Program-made: the position numbers and the translations under genes | In this document: piece after piece, positions 49,830 through 58,255 of the stretch | Layout: each line of letters starts with the position of its first letter | How positions within the stretch are numbered: the stretch's first letter is position 1 | Notes under the pieces: generated by a model | What the model was told of the DNA's origin: nothing | Databases searched by the model: none | What the model saw: the letters and a program-made list of their open reading frames with translations, nothing else | From: Pseudonocardia thermophila | GTDB lineage: Bacteria; Actinomycetota; Actinomycetes; Mycobacteriales; Pseudonocardiaceae | Assembly (NCBI RefSeq): GCF_900142365.1 | Contig: NZ_FRAP01000024.1 | Coordinates: 51,050 to 115,049 of the forward strand | DNA: 64,000 bases | Reading direction: 5' to 3'

Positions 49830-50699
49830 GTGCAGCTGGGATTCCTCGGGCTCGGCGTGATGGGCACGCCGATGGCGCTCAACCTGGTCCGGGCGGGCAC
49901 ACCGCTCGTCGTGTGGAACCGCACCCCGGACAAGTGCGCGCAGCTGCGCGCCGCCGGGGCGACCGTCGCCGAGCACCCGGCGGACGTGTTCGCCGCGGCG
50001 TCGACGGTGCTGCTGATGCTGGCCGACGACGCCGCCGTCGACGCGGTGCTCGCCCGGGGCACGCCCGAGTTCGCCCGCCGCGTCGCCGGCCACACGATCG
50101 TCCACATGGGCACGACGGCGCCGGACTGGTCGCGCGCTCTTGGCGCCGACATCGCCGCCGCGGGCGGCCGCTACGTGGAGGCGCCGGTGTCCGGCTCACG
50201 GATCCCCGCGCTCAAGGGCGAGCTGGTGGCGATGCTCGCGGGCGACGCCGTCGACGAGGTGGCGCCGCTGCTCGCCCCGATGTGCCGGGCCACCGTGCCG
50301 TGCGGGCCGGTCCCGAACGCACTGCTGATGAAGCTCGCGGTGAACCTGTTCCTGATCACCATGGTCACCGGGCTCGTCGAGGCCGTGCACTTCGCCGCGC
50401 GCCACGGACTGGACCTCGACCGGTTCGCGGACGTGCTCGACGAAGGCCCCATGGCGAGCGCGGTGTCGCGGGTGAAGACGGCGAAGCTGCTGGACGGCGA
50501 CTTCGCCGTGCAGGCGTCGATCGCGAACGTGCTGGAGAACAACCGGCTCGTCGCGCAGGCCGCGCGGCGCGCGGGTGCCGCCTCCCCGCTGCTGGACGTC
50601 TGCCACGCCCTCTACGCCGAGACGGCGGCGCTCGGGCACGGCGACGAGGACATGATCGCGGTGCTGCGGGCGATCCAGGCTCGTACGGCGGCCCCGTGA
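49830..50699 (+). CDS. 3-hydroxyisobutyrate dehydrogenase-family oxidoreductase
   Basis: A 289-residue NAD(P)-binding beta-hydroxyacid dehydrogenase: GFLGLGVMGTPMALNLVRAG near the N-terminus, substrate motif EAPVSGSRIPALKGEL and catalytic Lys in NALLMKLAVNL. The substrate is unknown. The GTG at 49830 has a GGGGAGG ribosome site. It forms an operon with the GNAT gene (GTGA overlap) and is probably repressed by the TetR at 51128-51697. Confidence 0.88.
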   Translation: MQLGFLGLGVMGTPMALNLVRAGTPLVVWNRTPDKCAQLRAAGATVAEHPADVFAAASTVLLMLADDAAVDAVLARGTPEFARRVAGHTIVHMGTTAPDWSRALGADIAAAGGRYVEAPVSGSRIPALKGELVAMLAGDAVDEVAPLLAPMCRATVPCGPVPNALLMKLAVNLFLITMVTGLVEAVHFAARHGLDLDRFADVLDEGPMASAVSRVKTAKLLDGDFAVQASIANVLENNRLVAQAARRAGAASPLLDVCHALYAETAALGHGDEDMIAVLRAIQARTAAP

Positions 50700-51202
50700 T
50701 CCGCCCGCTCCACCCCGACGACGTGCCGGCGCTGGACCGGATGCTCGCCCGCTGCTCGCCGGAGTCCATCTGGCTGCGGTTCCGCGGACGACCGAACGGG
50801 TTTCCCTCCTCCTACCTGCAGCGTTGCCTCACCGGGGAGCAGCCGGCGCTGGTCGACGAGCAGGAGGGGGAGGTGGTCGCGATGGGCAGCATCGGTCCGG
50901 TGCCCGGGGAGCCGGGCGTGGCCGAGATGGCGGTGCTCGTCGAGGACCGCTGGCAGCACCTGGGACTCGGCCGCAGACTGATGCTGGCGCTGCTCGTCCA
51001 GGCCGGACCCCGGGTGGTGCGGATGCACATGGTCCGGTCGTCGCTCTCCGCCCATCTCGCGACGACGCTGCGCGTCCTCGCCGTCGAGCGCCACGGCAGC
51101 GAAACGGTGCTGGACGTCGACGCGCGGTCAGCCGTCGAGCACTGGAGCGAGCGTCGCCGCGACCGCGGTGAGCGGGGCGACGTCCTCGTGCAGCCGGGCT
51201 GA
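50696..51202 (+). CDS. GNAT-fold acetyltransferase-like protein
   Basis: A 168-residue protein with GNAT-type features: MIRPLHPDDVPALDRMLARC at the start and the acetyl-CoA loop VEDRWQHLGLGRRLM. The substrate is unknown. It overlaps the dehydrogenase stop by 4 bases and its last 75 bases overlap the convergent TetR gene. Confidence 0.78.
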   Translation: MIRPLHPDDVPALDRMLARCSPESIWLRFRGRPNGFPSSYLQRCLTGEQPALVDEQEGEVVAMGSIGPVPGEPGVAEMAVLVEDRWQHLGLGRRLMLALLVQAGPRVVRMHMVRSSLSAHLATTLRVLAVERHGSETVLDVDARSAVEHWSERRRDRGERGDVLVQPG

Positions 51203-51697
51203 CATGATCGCGCCCTCCAGCGCGCTGATCATGACCGTGGCGAGCCGCCGGGCCCGCCGCGCCGGGACGTCCATGGCCACGAGCTCCTCCGCGACGGCCC
51301 TCTCCCAGCGGCGCAGCCCCTCCGCCAGCTGGGCGCGGACCTTCGACCCGGTGCCGGCGAGGTCGGCGGTGGCGGCCATGATCGGGCAACCGCGCTCGAA
51401 GCCGCGCTGCGTGAACTCGTCCTTCCACTGGCCTGCCATGTGCCGGAACAGGCCCGACGGGGTGGGCCTGCGGGCCGTGCGCCGGTAGGCGCGGACCCGC
51501 TCGACGGCGAAGTCCGCGCCCCACAGGACGGCCTCCCCCACCAGCTGGTCCTTGCCCCCCGGGAAGTAGTGCTGGAACGACCCCCGGGGCGCGTGGGCGT
51601 GCTCGACGACGTCCCGGACGCTGGTGCCGGTCGCACCGCGCGTCCTGACCAGCTGCGCGCAGCTGTAGACCATGCGCTCCCGGGGGGTTCGTTCCAC
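51128..51697 (-). CDS. TetR-family regulator (LmrA/YxaF-like)
   Basis: A 189-residue regulator: RMVYSCAQLVRTRGATGTSV, HTH VVEHAHAPRGSFQHYFPGGK, and a C-terminal domain with GFERGCPIMAATADLAG typical of the LmrA/QacR-like group. An ATGAC-N4-GTCAT site stands 17 bases before its GTG, and two more precede the dehydrogenase operon, so it probably represses both units. Confidence 0.88.
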   Translation of the reverse strand: MERTPRERMVYSCAQLVRTRGATGTSVRDVVEHAHAPRGSFQHYFPGGKDQLVGEAVLWGADFAVERVRAYRRTARRPTPSGLFRHMAGQWKDEFTQRGFERGCPIMAATADLAGTGSKVRAQLAEGLRRWERAVAEELVAMDVPARRARRLATVMISALEGAIMSARLHEDVAPLTAVAATLAPVLDG

Positions 51698-51713
51698 GGC
51701 TCACCTCACGGGT

Positions 51714-51727
51714 ATGACGATTGTCAT
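51714..51727. promoter_or_regulatory. ATGAC-N4-GTCAT operator at the TetR gene
   Basis: ATGACGATTGTCAT is a palindrome with the same arms as the two sites at 49774-49813, placed just before the TetR gene's ribosome site. Confidence 0.65.
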
Positions 51728-51749
51728 GAGGCTACCGGTTGCCCGCCGT

Positions 51750-52964
51750 TCAGGCCGGCAGCGGCTGCCCCGGACAGGTCGCGAGGACGTCGTCCATCGC
51801 CCTGCGCTCCTCCCAGGTCACCCACAGCTGGTAGCGCAGCTTCACCGCGACCTGGCGGGCGACGAACCAGCACCGCGCATCGGTGTTCGGCGGCAGCCAG
51901 CGGGCGGCGTCGGCGTCGGCCTTCTGCTCCTCGGCGGCGGCCTCGGTGGCCACGAGGTTGAGCGGGTCGTTCGCGAGCCAGGTCCGCTGGTCGGGGGTGA
52001 GCAGCTGCGCGCCCTTCTGCCAGGCGTCGACCAGTGAGACGACGTGGTCGACCCGCACGTCACCGGCGCGCGGGCCCTCGTTCGCGTAGCCGAGCGTGCG
52101 GCCGGTGTAGCGGTCGTGGAGGGTGCCGGACCCCACCACGCAGTCGGCGGTCCCGGGCACCAGCACCACCCCGACGAGGTCCCGGCGCAGGACGTCGTTG
52201 CGCTGGTCGCAGCCGTTGCCGTCGATGTCGGCGTACTCCGGGCCGAACGCGGCGCGGTCGTAGCCGGTCACGGGCACCCGGTCCTTGACCGGCACCAGCT
52301 GCAGGGCGTCGCGGGCGGGTGTGCCCGGCACGACGATCGGCGCGGCCCACGACGGCAGCGCGGGCACCGGGATCGGGACGCGGCGCTCGGGCGGCGGCGC
52401 AGGCGGGGTCCAGGTGCGTCCAGGGCGGGGCGCGGTCGGCGCTGCGGTGGGGGCTGGGGTGGGTGCTGCGGTGGTCGTGGGCGGGGCGGGCCGCTCGACC
52501 GGCGCGGGCCGCGCCGGCTGGCTGGGCACCGCAGGCGCGGGCGCCGCTGCGGCCGAGGTCGTGGCCGGCGCCTCGGAGGGGGCTGCCGCGGGCGCCTGCG
52601 TCGTGGGGGGCGCTTCGACCGGCGCCGCGGACGTGGCCGGTGGCTCGGCGGCAGGCGCCGCGGCGACCACCGGGGCGGGCACCTCGCTCGGGGTCACGAC
52701 GGGCTCAGCGACGATCGCCGACACCGGCACCACCGCGGTGGCCGGCGTCGCCAGCACGGCGGTCGGCACCACGGACGCGACGACGGTCGGCGTGGGTGTG
52801 AGTGACGGTGTGGGCGTCGGCGTGAGCTCTGCGGGGTTCGCCGACGACATCCACCGGGAGGCGGTGGCCTCCTCGGTCGTGGAGGGCCGGGGCGCGGCAG
52901 CTGCCGCCGCGAGCAGTGCCACGACGACCGCCGTGCCGAACACGACCCGTTTTCTCACCCGCAT
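51750..52964 (-). CDS. Secreted HNH/GmrSD-type (DUF1524) protein
   Basis: A 404-residue exported protein: N-terminal helix (RVVFGTAVVVALLAAAAAA), a 180-residue Pro/Ala/Thr linker, then the DUF1524 HNH nuclease domain with DIDGNGCDQRNDVLRRDLVG, RVDHVVSLVDAWQKGAQ (catalytic Asp-His) and LANDPLNLVAT. It probably cleaves DNA outside the cell or at the wall. A paralogue lies just upstream in tandem. Confidence 0.83.
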   Translation of the reverse strand: MRVRKRVVFGTAVVVALLAAAAAAPRPSTTEEATASRWMSSANPAELTPTPTPSLTPTPTVVASVVPTAVLATPATAVVPVSAIVAEPVVTPSEVPAPVVAAAPAAEPPATSAAPVEAPPTTQAPAAAPSEAPATTSAAAAPAPAVPSQPARPAPVERPAPPTTTAAPTPAPTAAPTAPRPGRTWTPPAPPPERRVPIPVPALPSWAAPIVVPGTPARDALQLVPVKDRVPVTGYDRAAFGPEYADIDGNGCDQRNDVLRRDLVGVVLVPGTADCVVGSGTLHDRYTGRTLGYANEGPRAGDVRVDHVVSLVDAWQKGAQLLTPDQRTWLANDPLNLVATEAAAEEQKADADAARWLPPNTDARCWFVARQVAVKLRYQLWVTWEERRAMDDVLATCPGQPLPA

Positions 52965-53129
52965 GTCCGCTCTCCGTACCTCTCCTCGATCGTGATCCGT
53001 CCGCTGGATCGCGCTGGATGATCGGCGCGTAACGCGTGGACGGGGTCTCGATCAGGTGACGTGATCGCGGCTGCGGAGATCAACTCGACACGCCGCCGCC
53101 CGGCCCCCACCTCGGGTGATTCCTACCGC

Positions 53130-53966
53130 TCAGCTCGGCAACGGCTCCGCCGGGCAGGTGGCGAGGACCTCCTCCATCGCCGCGCGCTCGGCGGTGGTGA
53201 CCCACAGTTGGTAGCGCTGCTTGACCGCGATCTGGCGGGCCACGTACCAGCAGCGGGCGACCTTGTTGGGCGGCAGCCAACTGGCCGCGTCGGAGTCACC
53301 CTTGCCCTGGTTGGTCGGGCCGTCGACGGCCACGAGGTTGAGCGGGTCGTTGGCGAGCGAGAGCCGCTGCTCGGGGCTCAGCTGCTGCGCACCCTTCTGC
53401 CAGGCGTCACTCAGCGCGACGATGTGGTCGATCTGCACCTCGGCCGAGCGCGGGCCGCGCTCGAACGAGATGGTGCGCCCGGTGTAGCGGTCGTAGAGGA
53501 TGCCGGACTTGACCACGCAGTCGCGCGTGCCGGGCATGGTGACGACGCCGACCAGGTCGCGGCGCAGGATGTCGTTGCGCTGATCGCAGCCGTTGCGGTC
53601 GATGTCGGTCCAGGCGGCGCCGAACAGGTCGCGGCTGTAGCCGGTCCTCGGCGCGCGGCCCTTGACCGGCAGGGCCGCCAGGGCGTCCCTGGCCAGGGGC
53701 TTCGGCTGCCCCGTCGGCGTCGGCAACGGTGTCGGGAACGGTGTCGGGAACACCGTGAGGCCCGGCTTGTTCGTCGGCGTGGGTGTCGGCGTGGACGTCG
53801 GCGTGGACGTCGGCGTCGGCGCCGCCGAGGAGCGGTCGAGCCACGGCATCCAGCGGGCGGGCGAGATCGCCGCCTCGGCGGCGGGCGGCAGCGGCACCAC
53901 CATGATCACGGCGAGCAGCGCCACCGCGACGCCCACCCCGATCAGGACCCGCTTCCACACTCGCAT
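53130..53966 (-). CDS. Secreted HNH/GmrSD-type (DUF1524) protein, paralogue
   Basis: A 278-residue paralogue of the preceding protein with an N-terminal helix (VLIGVGVAVALLAVIMVV), a shorter linker of Pro-Thr repeats, and a domain with DIDRNGCDQRNDILRRDLVG, QIDHIVALSDAWQKGAQ and LANDPLNLVAV. The two domains are closely alike and are read in the same direction, 165 bases apart. Start ATG 53966; GTG 53978 is possible. Confidence 0.83.
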   Translation of the reverse strand: MRVWKRVLIGVGVAVALLAVIMVVPLPPAAEAAISPARWMPWLDRSSAAPTPTSTPTSTPTPTPTNKPGLTVFPTPFPTPLPTPTGQPKPLARDALAALPVKGRAPRTGYSRDLFGAAWTDIDRNGCDQRNDILRRDLVGVVTMPGTRDCVVKSGILYDRYTGRTISFERGPRSAEVQIDHIVALSDAWQKGAQQLSPEQRLSLANDPLNLVAVDGPTNQGKGDSDAASWLPPNKVARCWYVARQIAVKQRYQLWVTTAERAAMEEVLATCPAEPLPS

Positions 53967-54141
53967 CCGCTTCCGCACCTCTTCGTCGAGCCGTTCCTTT
54001 GAACACGAAGCGTGACCGACGGGCCGCGGTCTCCCCGGGAGGACACGCGGTGAAGATCGGGATCTCCGCCGAAGCATCGGCGTGTCTGCGCCGAGCGGTC
54101 GCCCGGCGGAGTCGATCTCACCGTTGTGGTCGAATGTCGCC

Positions 54142-54624
54142 ATGGGGGACGAGCGCACACGGTCCGGCCAGCCCGAACAGCTCCCTGCGCCGGAGGCACT
54201 GCTGTCCGCGCCGGGGTACGTGGCCCGGCGCCTGCACGCCGCGTACACGGCGGCGTGGGTGCGCTACGTCGATCCGGTGCTGACCGGTCCGCAGTTCGCT
54301 GTCCTCACCGCGGTCGACGCCTATCCGGGCGTGGAGCAGGGTTCGCTGGCGCGGGCGGTGGCGCTGGACCGCTCGACGATGGCGAGCATCGTGCGCCGGC
54401 TCGAGGAGCGCGGTCTGATCACTCGGGTGGTCCCTCCCGAGGACGGCCGCAAGCGCCTGCTGCACCTGACCGATGAGGGAGCTGCGACCCTCAAGGACGC
54501 CTATCGCCGCGCTCGCGAGCTCGATGTCCTGCTCATGGAGGGCATGGACGCCCAGAGCCAGCGTGACCTCCTGACCAGGCTGAACGCCATCGCGGAGCAC
54601 TGGGAGAGCCTGGTCGACGACTGA
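54142..54624 (+). CDS. MarR-family regulator at the head of the catabolic cluster
   Basis: A 160-residue MarR protein: YVARRLHAAYTAAWVRYVDP, GPQFAVLTAVDAYPGVEQGS, HTH LARAVALDRSTMASIVRRLE and wing ITRVVPPEDGRKRLLHLTDE. It directly precedes the FAD monooxygenase and the rest of the pyridine cluster. In Pseudomonas nicotinate cluster control is by the MarR protein NicR, so a similar role is inferred. Confidence 0.83.
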   Translation: MGDERTRSGQPEQLPAPEALLSAPGYVARRLHAAYTAAWVRYVDPVLTGPQFAVLTAVDAYPGVEQGSLARAVALDRSTMASIVRRLEERGLITRVVPPEDGRKRLLHLTDEGAATLKDAYRRARELDVLLMEGMDAQSQRDLLTRLNAIAEHWESLVDD

Positions 54625-54637
54625 CCCGGCTCGGATT

Positions 54638-54687
54638 ACTGACGCGTTAAAGATGCCTCGGGGGCTTGCGCGCCCGAGATCGTCAGT
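54638..54687. promoter_or_regulatory. Nested inverted repeats before the catabolic operon
   Basis: ACTGACG and CGTCAGT (7 bp) enclose CTCGGG and CCCGAG (6 bp). The element lies between the MarR gene and the monooxygenase and could be an operator or an intercistronic hairpin. Confidence 0.45.
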
Positions 54688-54731
54688 GTTCGGATTATCT
54701 CCGCAAGGAGAACCGACTCGGGGAGGACGGC

Positions 54732-55997
54732 GTGGCCAGCCAGACGTTCACGGTCACCATCGCGGGTGGTGGGCTCGGAGGTCTCACGGCTGCGTTGGCG
54801 TTGCGCCAGCGCGGTCTGCGCACCGTAGTGCTGGAGGCTGCCGACCAGCTCGGTGAGGTCGGCGCCGGCATCCAGACCGCCCCCAACGCCAGCCGGATCC
54901 TGTTCGGCCTCGGCCTGCGCCGCCAGCTGGCGGCGATCGCGACGATCCCGACCGACCAGGTCCGCAGGCGGTGGAAGGACGGCAGCATCATCGCGTCGCT
55001 GCCGCTCGGCGACCGGGTGGTGCAGGAGTACGGCGCGCCGTACTGGCACTACCACCGCGCCGACCTGCACCGAGTCCTGCTCGAGGCGTGCCTCGACCCG
55101 GACGGGCCCGGCCCGGTCACCGAGGTGCACACCTCGTCGGCGGTGGTCGACGTCGACCGCTCCGACCCGCAGCAGCCCGTCGCGATCACCGCCGACGGGC
55201 GCCGCTTCGCCGGTGACGTGCTGATCGGGGCGGACGGCATCCGCTCCAAGGTGCGCGCCGCCTGCGACTTCGAGGACACCCTCGTCTTCTCCGGGGAGAT
55301 GTGCTACCGCCTGCTCATCCCGGGTGACAAGATCGCGGCCGATCCCGCGACCCGGTTCCTCTGCGACCGCTTCCACTCCACGATCTGGTACGGCCCCGAC
55401 CGGCACCTCGTGCACTACTTCGTGCGCGGCGGGGAGTTCCTCAACGTGGTCGCGGTCGTGCCCAACACCATCGACACCACCGACGCGTGGACGCTGCCCG
55501 CCACCGCGGACGAGCTCGTCGAGGCCTTCCCGGGATGGGACGACCGGGTGGCCGCGATGCTCTCCAAGGCCGAGGGCGACGCCACGAAGTGGGCCCTGTT
55601 CCGCCGCCGCCGCGACCCGGTGTGGGTGGACGGACGGGTGGCCCTGCTCGGCGACGCCTGCCACGCCATGCTGCCCTACCAGGCCCAGGGTGCGTCCCAG
55701 GCCATGGAGGACGCGGCGGTGCTCGCCGAGGAGCTCGGCTCGGCCACGCGCGACGGAATCGATCAAGCGCTCATCCGCTACGTCGCCCGCCGCGCGACCC
55801 ACGCCGGGATGGTGCAGGACGCGTCACTGCAGAACATGCGTTTCTACCACCTCCCCGACGGCCCCGAGCAGGAGGAGCGGGACAGGCTGCTGCGCGACTT
55901 CCGAGGCGAGTCCGACGTCTCCTACGACTGGCTGTGGAAGGGCACCCCGCTCAACAACCCGGACCTCGAGTCCCACACCTATCCGTTCGCACGCTGA
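54732..55997 (+). CDS. FAD-dependent aromatic monooxygenase (6-hydroxynicotinate 3-monooxygenase candidate)
   Basis: A 421-residue flavin hydroxylase of the salicylate/3-hydroxybenzoate hydroxylase group: AGGGLGG (11-17), DG motif VLIGADGIRSKVRAAC, and GD motif ALLGDACHAMLPYQAQGASQ. In this setting it probably performs the NicC step, decarboxylating hydroxylation of 6-hydroxynicotinate to 2,5-dihydroxypyridine (inference from neighbours nicF and nicD). The GTG has a GGGGAGG ribosome site. Confidence 0.8.
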   Translation: MASQTFTVTIAGGGLGGLTAALALRQRGLRTVVLEAADQLGEVGAGIQTAPNASRILFGLGLRRQLAAIATIPTDQVRRRWKDGSIIASLPLGDRVVQEYGAPYWHYHRADLHRVLLEACLDPDGPGPVTEVHTSSAVVDVDRSDPQQPVAITADGRRFAGDVLIGADGIRSKVRAACDFEDTLVFSGEMCYRLLIPGDKIAADPATRFLCDRFHSTIWYGPDRHLVHYFVRGGEFLNVVAVVPNTIDTTDAWTLPATADELVEAFPGWDDRVAAMLSKAEGDATKWALFRRRRDPVWVDGRVALLGDACHAMLPYQAQGASQAMEDAAVLAEELGSATRDGIDQALIRYVARRATHAGMVQDASLQNMRFYHLPDGPEQEERDRLLRDFRGESDVSYDWLWKGTPLNNPDLESHTYPFAR

Positions 55998-56014
55998 GCC
56001 ACACAGGAGCACCC

Positions 56015-57406
56015 ATGCGCACCGGCGATCAGATCGTCCAGGACCTGCCCTGGAAATGGGGTGTCCAAGGCCGGATCTTCATCATCGGCGGCCTCGGCTA
56101 CATGTTCGACGCCTGGGACGTCGCCCTGAACGGGTTCCTCACCCCGCTCCTGGGCACGGAGTTCGAGCTGGATACCGGGCAGCGCGGCCTGGTGGCCACC
56201 GCGAACCTGGTCGGCATGGCCGTGGGCGCCGTCGCCTGGGGAACGATCGCCGACCGGATGGGCCGCAAGAAGGCCTTCTCCATCACGCTCGCGATCTTCG
56301 CGATCTTCTCCGTGCTCGGCGCGCTCTCCCCCAGCTGGGAGGTCTTCCTCGTGCTCCGCTTCCTGGCCGGCCTCGGCCTGGGCGGCTGCATCCCCGTCGA
56401 CTACGCGATCGTCAGCGAGTTCTCCCCGCGCAAGCAGCGTGGCCGGGTGCTCGCCGCGATGGACGGCTGGTGGCCGATCGGGGCGACCCTCGCCGGCGCC
56501 ACGGCCACCCTGCTCGTCCCCGTGACGGGCAACTGGCGCTGGATGCTCGCGCTGATGGTGCTGCCGGCGCTGCTGCTGTTCTGGGTGCGCCGCGGCGTGC
56601 CGGAGTCGCCGCTCTACCTGGCCCGCACGGGCCGCGAGGCCGAAGCCCGCGCCGTGATCGACGAGCTGGTGCGCCGCACCGGCGCCGCGCCCGAGCCGTA
56701 CGAGATCGTCGCCCCGCCCGCACCCACCGGCAAGCGGGTCGGCGGGTTCACCGCGGCGCTCGACCAGCTGCGCCGCGTGTGGGCGTTCAACCCGGTGACC
56801 ACCGGCGTGGCGTGGTCGCTGTTCATCTCGGTCATGGTCGTCTACTACGCCGCGCTGTCGTGGATGCCGTCGATCCTGCGTGCACAGGGCATGGGTGAGG
56901 TCGCCGCGTTCGCCTCGACCACCGTCATGAACGCAGTCGGCATCCTGGGCGTGCTCACCTCGGTGCTGCTCGTCGAGGTGCTCGGCCGCAAATGGGTCAT
57001 CGGGATCTCCGCCCCGCTGGCGGCGGTGTCGTTGTTCGTGTTCGCTCTCGTGATGGACGTCCCGACGGCCGCGATCGCGCTGATCGCCGTGTTCGGCTTC
57101 CTCGCGCTCGTCGTCATCCCGGTCATGTACGCCTACGTGTCCGAGCTCTACCCGACCCAGCTGCGCGCCAGCGGGTTCGGCTGGGCGTCGTCGATGAGCC
57201 GGGCCGTCACCGGGTTCGTGCCGCTGATCTTCGGCACGGTGCTGTGGCCGTTGCTGGGCCTGCCGATGACCTTCCTGCTCATGGCCCTGGTCGTGGCTGC
57301 CGCGGTCGTCTTCATGGCGCTCGGTGCGCCGGAGACCCGCGGCCGGGAGCTGGACCGGATCGTCGAGCCGGTGGACCCGACCGTCGTGGAGGCAGTGCGG
57401 CCGTGA
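56015..57406 (+). CDS. MFS transporter, probable aromatic-acid importer
   Basis: A 463-residue 12-helix transporter of the sugar/aromatic-acid proton symporter type: DRMGRKKAFS after helix 2, RFLAGLGLGGCIPVDYAIVS, and the cytosolic loop after helix 6 (RRGVPESPLYLARTGREAEA). It follows the monooxygenase by 17 bases. Within the cluster it most likely imports nicotinate or a related pyridine acid. Confidence 0.85.
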   Translation: MRTGDQIVQDLPWKWGVQGRIFIIGGLGYMFDAWDVALNGFLTPLLGTEFELDTGQRGLVATANLVGMAVGAVAWGTIADRMGRKKAFSITLAIFAIFSVLGALSPSWEVFLVLRFLAGLGLGGCIPVDYAIVSEFSPRKQRGRVLAAMDGWWPIGATLAGATATLLVPVTGNWRWMLALMVLPALLLFWVRRGVPESPLYLARTGREAEARAVIDELVRRTGAAPEPYEIVAPPAPTGKRVGGFTAALDQLRRVWAFNPVTTGVAWSLFISVMVVYYAALSWMPSILRAQGMGEVAAFASTTVMNAVGILGVLTSVLLVEVLGRKWVIGISAPLAAVSLFVFALVMDVPTAAIALIAVFGFLALVVIPVMYAYVSELYPTQLRASGFGWASSMSRAVTGFVPLIFGTVLWPLLGLPMTFLLMALVVAAAVVFMALGAPETRGRELDRIVEPVDPTVVEAVRP

Positions 57407-58170
57407 AGCCCGCCTCGTTCGAGTTCCACCGCGCCCGCTCCCGGGCGGGCGCGGTGGAACTGCTCACCGAGCTCGCCGACGGGGATCCGAAGATCATCGC
57501 TGGCGGGCAGAGCCTCGTCGCGATGATGAACTTCCGCCTGGCCCGCCCCGGCCACCTGGTCGACATCACCGGCATCGACGACATGACCGGCATCGAGGTC
57601 GACGGGGACCGGCTGCGCATCGGTGCCCTCACCACCCACCGCACCGTCGAGAAGGCGGGGCTCGGGGTGCTGTCGGCGGCGATGCGCTGGGTGGGGCACC
57701 TGCCGATCCGCACCCGCGGCACCGTCGGCGGCAGCATCGCCCACGCCGACGCCACCGCCGAGTGGTGCATGCTCGCCGTCCTGCTCGACGCGCGGATCCG
57801 GGTGCTCGGACCCGCCGGCTCCCGCGAGATCGCCGCGGGCGAGTTCTTCCACGGTCCGTTCTGGACGGCCCTGGAACCCGACGAGCTCATCGTCGAGATC
57901 GTGTTCCCGTGGCCGCTGCCGCCGGCCGCGCTCACCGAGTACGCCGACCGCAAGGGCGACTTCGCGCTGGTCGCCGCCGCGGTCGACCTCGATCGCGAGC
58001 GGACGGTGCTCGGCGGCGTCGGCCCGGTCCCGCTGCTGGTGGACAGTCTCGACGCCGAGGAGATCGCCGCGGGCCTCGACGTCCGCGACGAGCCGGGCGT
58101 CAGCGCCCACTACCGCCGGGGCCTCGCCCGCACGCTCGTGCGGCGTGCGGTGGCGGAGGCCTCCCCGTGA
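57403..58170 (+). CDS. Molybdenum hydroxylase FAD subunit (CoxM-like)
   Basis: A 255-residue FAD-binding subunit with IIAGGQSLVAMMNFRLARP and the second flavin motif TRGTVGGSIAHADATAEW. It transfers electrons from the iron-sulfur subunit to a final acceptor. The GTG overlaps the transporter stop. With the next two genes it forms a three-subunit hydroxylase that, by context, would convert nicotinate to 6-hydroxynicotinate. Confidence 0.9.
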   Translation: MKPASFEFHRARSRAGAVELLTELADGDPKIIAGGQSLVAMMNFRLARPGHLVDITGIDDMTGIEVDGDRLRIGALTTHRTVEKAGLGVLSAAMRWVGHLPIRTRGTVGGSIAHADATAEWCMLAVLLDARIRVLGPAGSREIAAGEFFHGPFWTALEPDELIVEIVFPWPLPPAALTEYADRKGDFALVAAAVDLDRERTVLGGVGPVPLLVDSLDAEEIAAGLDVRDEPGVSAHYRRGLARTLVRRAVAEASP

Positions 58171-58255
58171 CCGTCCACGCACACCCTCCCGGTCCGGCGC
58201 GCACGTCCGGGCCCGTGCGTGGGCACCCCCTTCGTGCCCGTGAGGAGGTGACGAC

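Noticed and set aside
54638..54687. Rho-independent terminator of the MarR gene
   Set aside because: No T-tract follows and the arms are split into nested pairs, which fits an operator at least as well.
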